A DNA stretch of 64,000 bases from Tholera decimalis (Eukaryota > Arthropoda > Insecta > Lepidoptera > Noctuidae). The translations under genes were made by a program, and so were the position numbers. Below the pieces are notes generated by a model. It saw nothing but the letters and a program-made list of their open reading frames with translations. It searched no databases and was not told the origin of the DNA. This document shows, piece by piece, positions 63,441 through 64,000 of this stretch. The stretch is from positions 35,231,182 through 35,295,181 of the forward strand of contig OW964561.2 in NCBI GenBank assembly GCA_943138885.2, read 5' to 3'. Position 1 is the first letter of the stretch. Every line of letters starts with the position of its first letter.

Positions 63441-64000
63441 CTACTTTGGCGTGCAATCACAATATCCCTAACCTTTGTCAGAAATAAGGCAGTTAGTATA
63501 CTTACTTACTGAATTAATATTACTTACTTATTACACTAAGTAACTAATACGAAATGAGTACATTTATACTGCACGATTATCTCTACAAATTTAAGAAAAG
63601 AAGACATCAAAACAGTGTGACTGGCTGAAGACATTTTGTTTCTTAAAAGATTCCAAATGACCTTTGTACGCTTGAAACAAATGTCAAAGAGTTTAAGACA
63701 GTTTCTTTAGGAAAGTCTATTTCCAACCTTAAAATGTTCATGGCCACTTTGCTCTACAGATCCGCTATTGAGTTACGTAACTGAGCACGGACTTGGTCTT
63801 CGATCCGGGATCATCGGTCTACCTTGCAATTCAAGTAATTTGTATTCGACACTTCTGTTTTCTGTTACGGGCCAGTATTTTTTTTTCGTAGTATTAAAAT
63901 CAGAAACATTCTATTTTTAAGCAGGTATGTCAAAATTTAATTTTGCTTTGGAAAAGATCGCACACGGGAGACTGATATGTCTGTATTATAACTGAGGGAC
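63441..64000. other. no feature recognised
   Basis: AT-rich end of the window; nothing supportable. Confidence 0.4.

Overview
This window is eukaryotic and almost certainly from a lepidopteran (moth or butterfly) nuclear genome. The background is AT-rich, and many short repeats are kinds I recognise from Lepidoptera: LINE 3' ends, SINE pieces opening near TTGGGGTCGGCTTCCA, and relics with CCCGCGACTTCGTCCGCG. Genes with spliceosomal introns occur only inside transposons. I found no host protein-coding gene, no tRNA or rRNA gene and no CRISPR array. The window is a nest of mobile elements of different ages.

Layout. 0-17 kb: an internally deleted mariner-like copy, a two-exon Crypton-type tyrosine-recombinase element whose frame is open with every catalytic residue present (1.1-2.7 kb), LINE and SINE tails, a 1.4-kb MITE, a second deleted mariner-like copy, and a broken transposase-like gene of an unnamed family lying inside a dispersed repeat. 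16.4-17.3 kb: a MITE, then a SINE split by a near-perfect 184-bp foldback with an 8-bp target duplication. 17.75-22.70 kb: a transposon with 35-bp inverted ends that carries a spliced but broken DUF7869-type gene and has been hit by an R1-clade LINE. 23.6-29.4 kb: LINE fragments, a second foldback, a nearly intact Tc1-like element (25.62-27.15 kb) and R1 debris.

29.49-34.75 kb: a BEL/Pao retrotransposon on the minus strand with both LTRs, a TACCC target duplication, a 7 x 60-bp repeat inside gag, and no reverse transcriptase. 34.85-40.86 kb: a full-length R1-clade LINE on the minus strand with a 12-bp target duplication, a UAAUG stop/start junction between ORF1 and ORF2, and only three visible lesions. 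41-51 kb: more R1 3' ends (one with a 13-bp target duplication), repeat modules, SINEs, a deleted Crypton relative and a pair of inverted 200-bp arms. 51.55-58.11 kb: a second BEL/Pao element whose pol has lost internal blocks in frame; two solo LTRs from another BEL family, in opposite orientations and each with its own 5-bp target duplication, sit in its leader. 58-64 kb: repeat fragments only.

Together the elements give a relative history: R1 copies with clean target duplications are young, and one of them interrupts the DUF7869 transposon. A 17-nt stem-loop in the R1 3' UTR recurs in about a dozen otherwise diverged fragments, which suggests one conserved RNA signal for this LINE lineage. 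The two observations most worth following are the DUF7869 gene bounded by inverted terminal repeats and the open-frame Crypton with its array of 3' hairpins.
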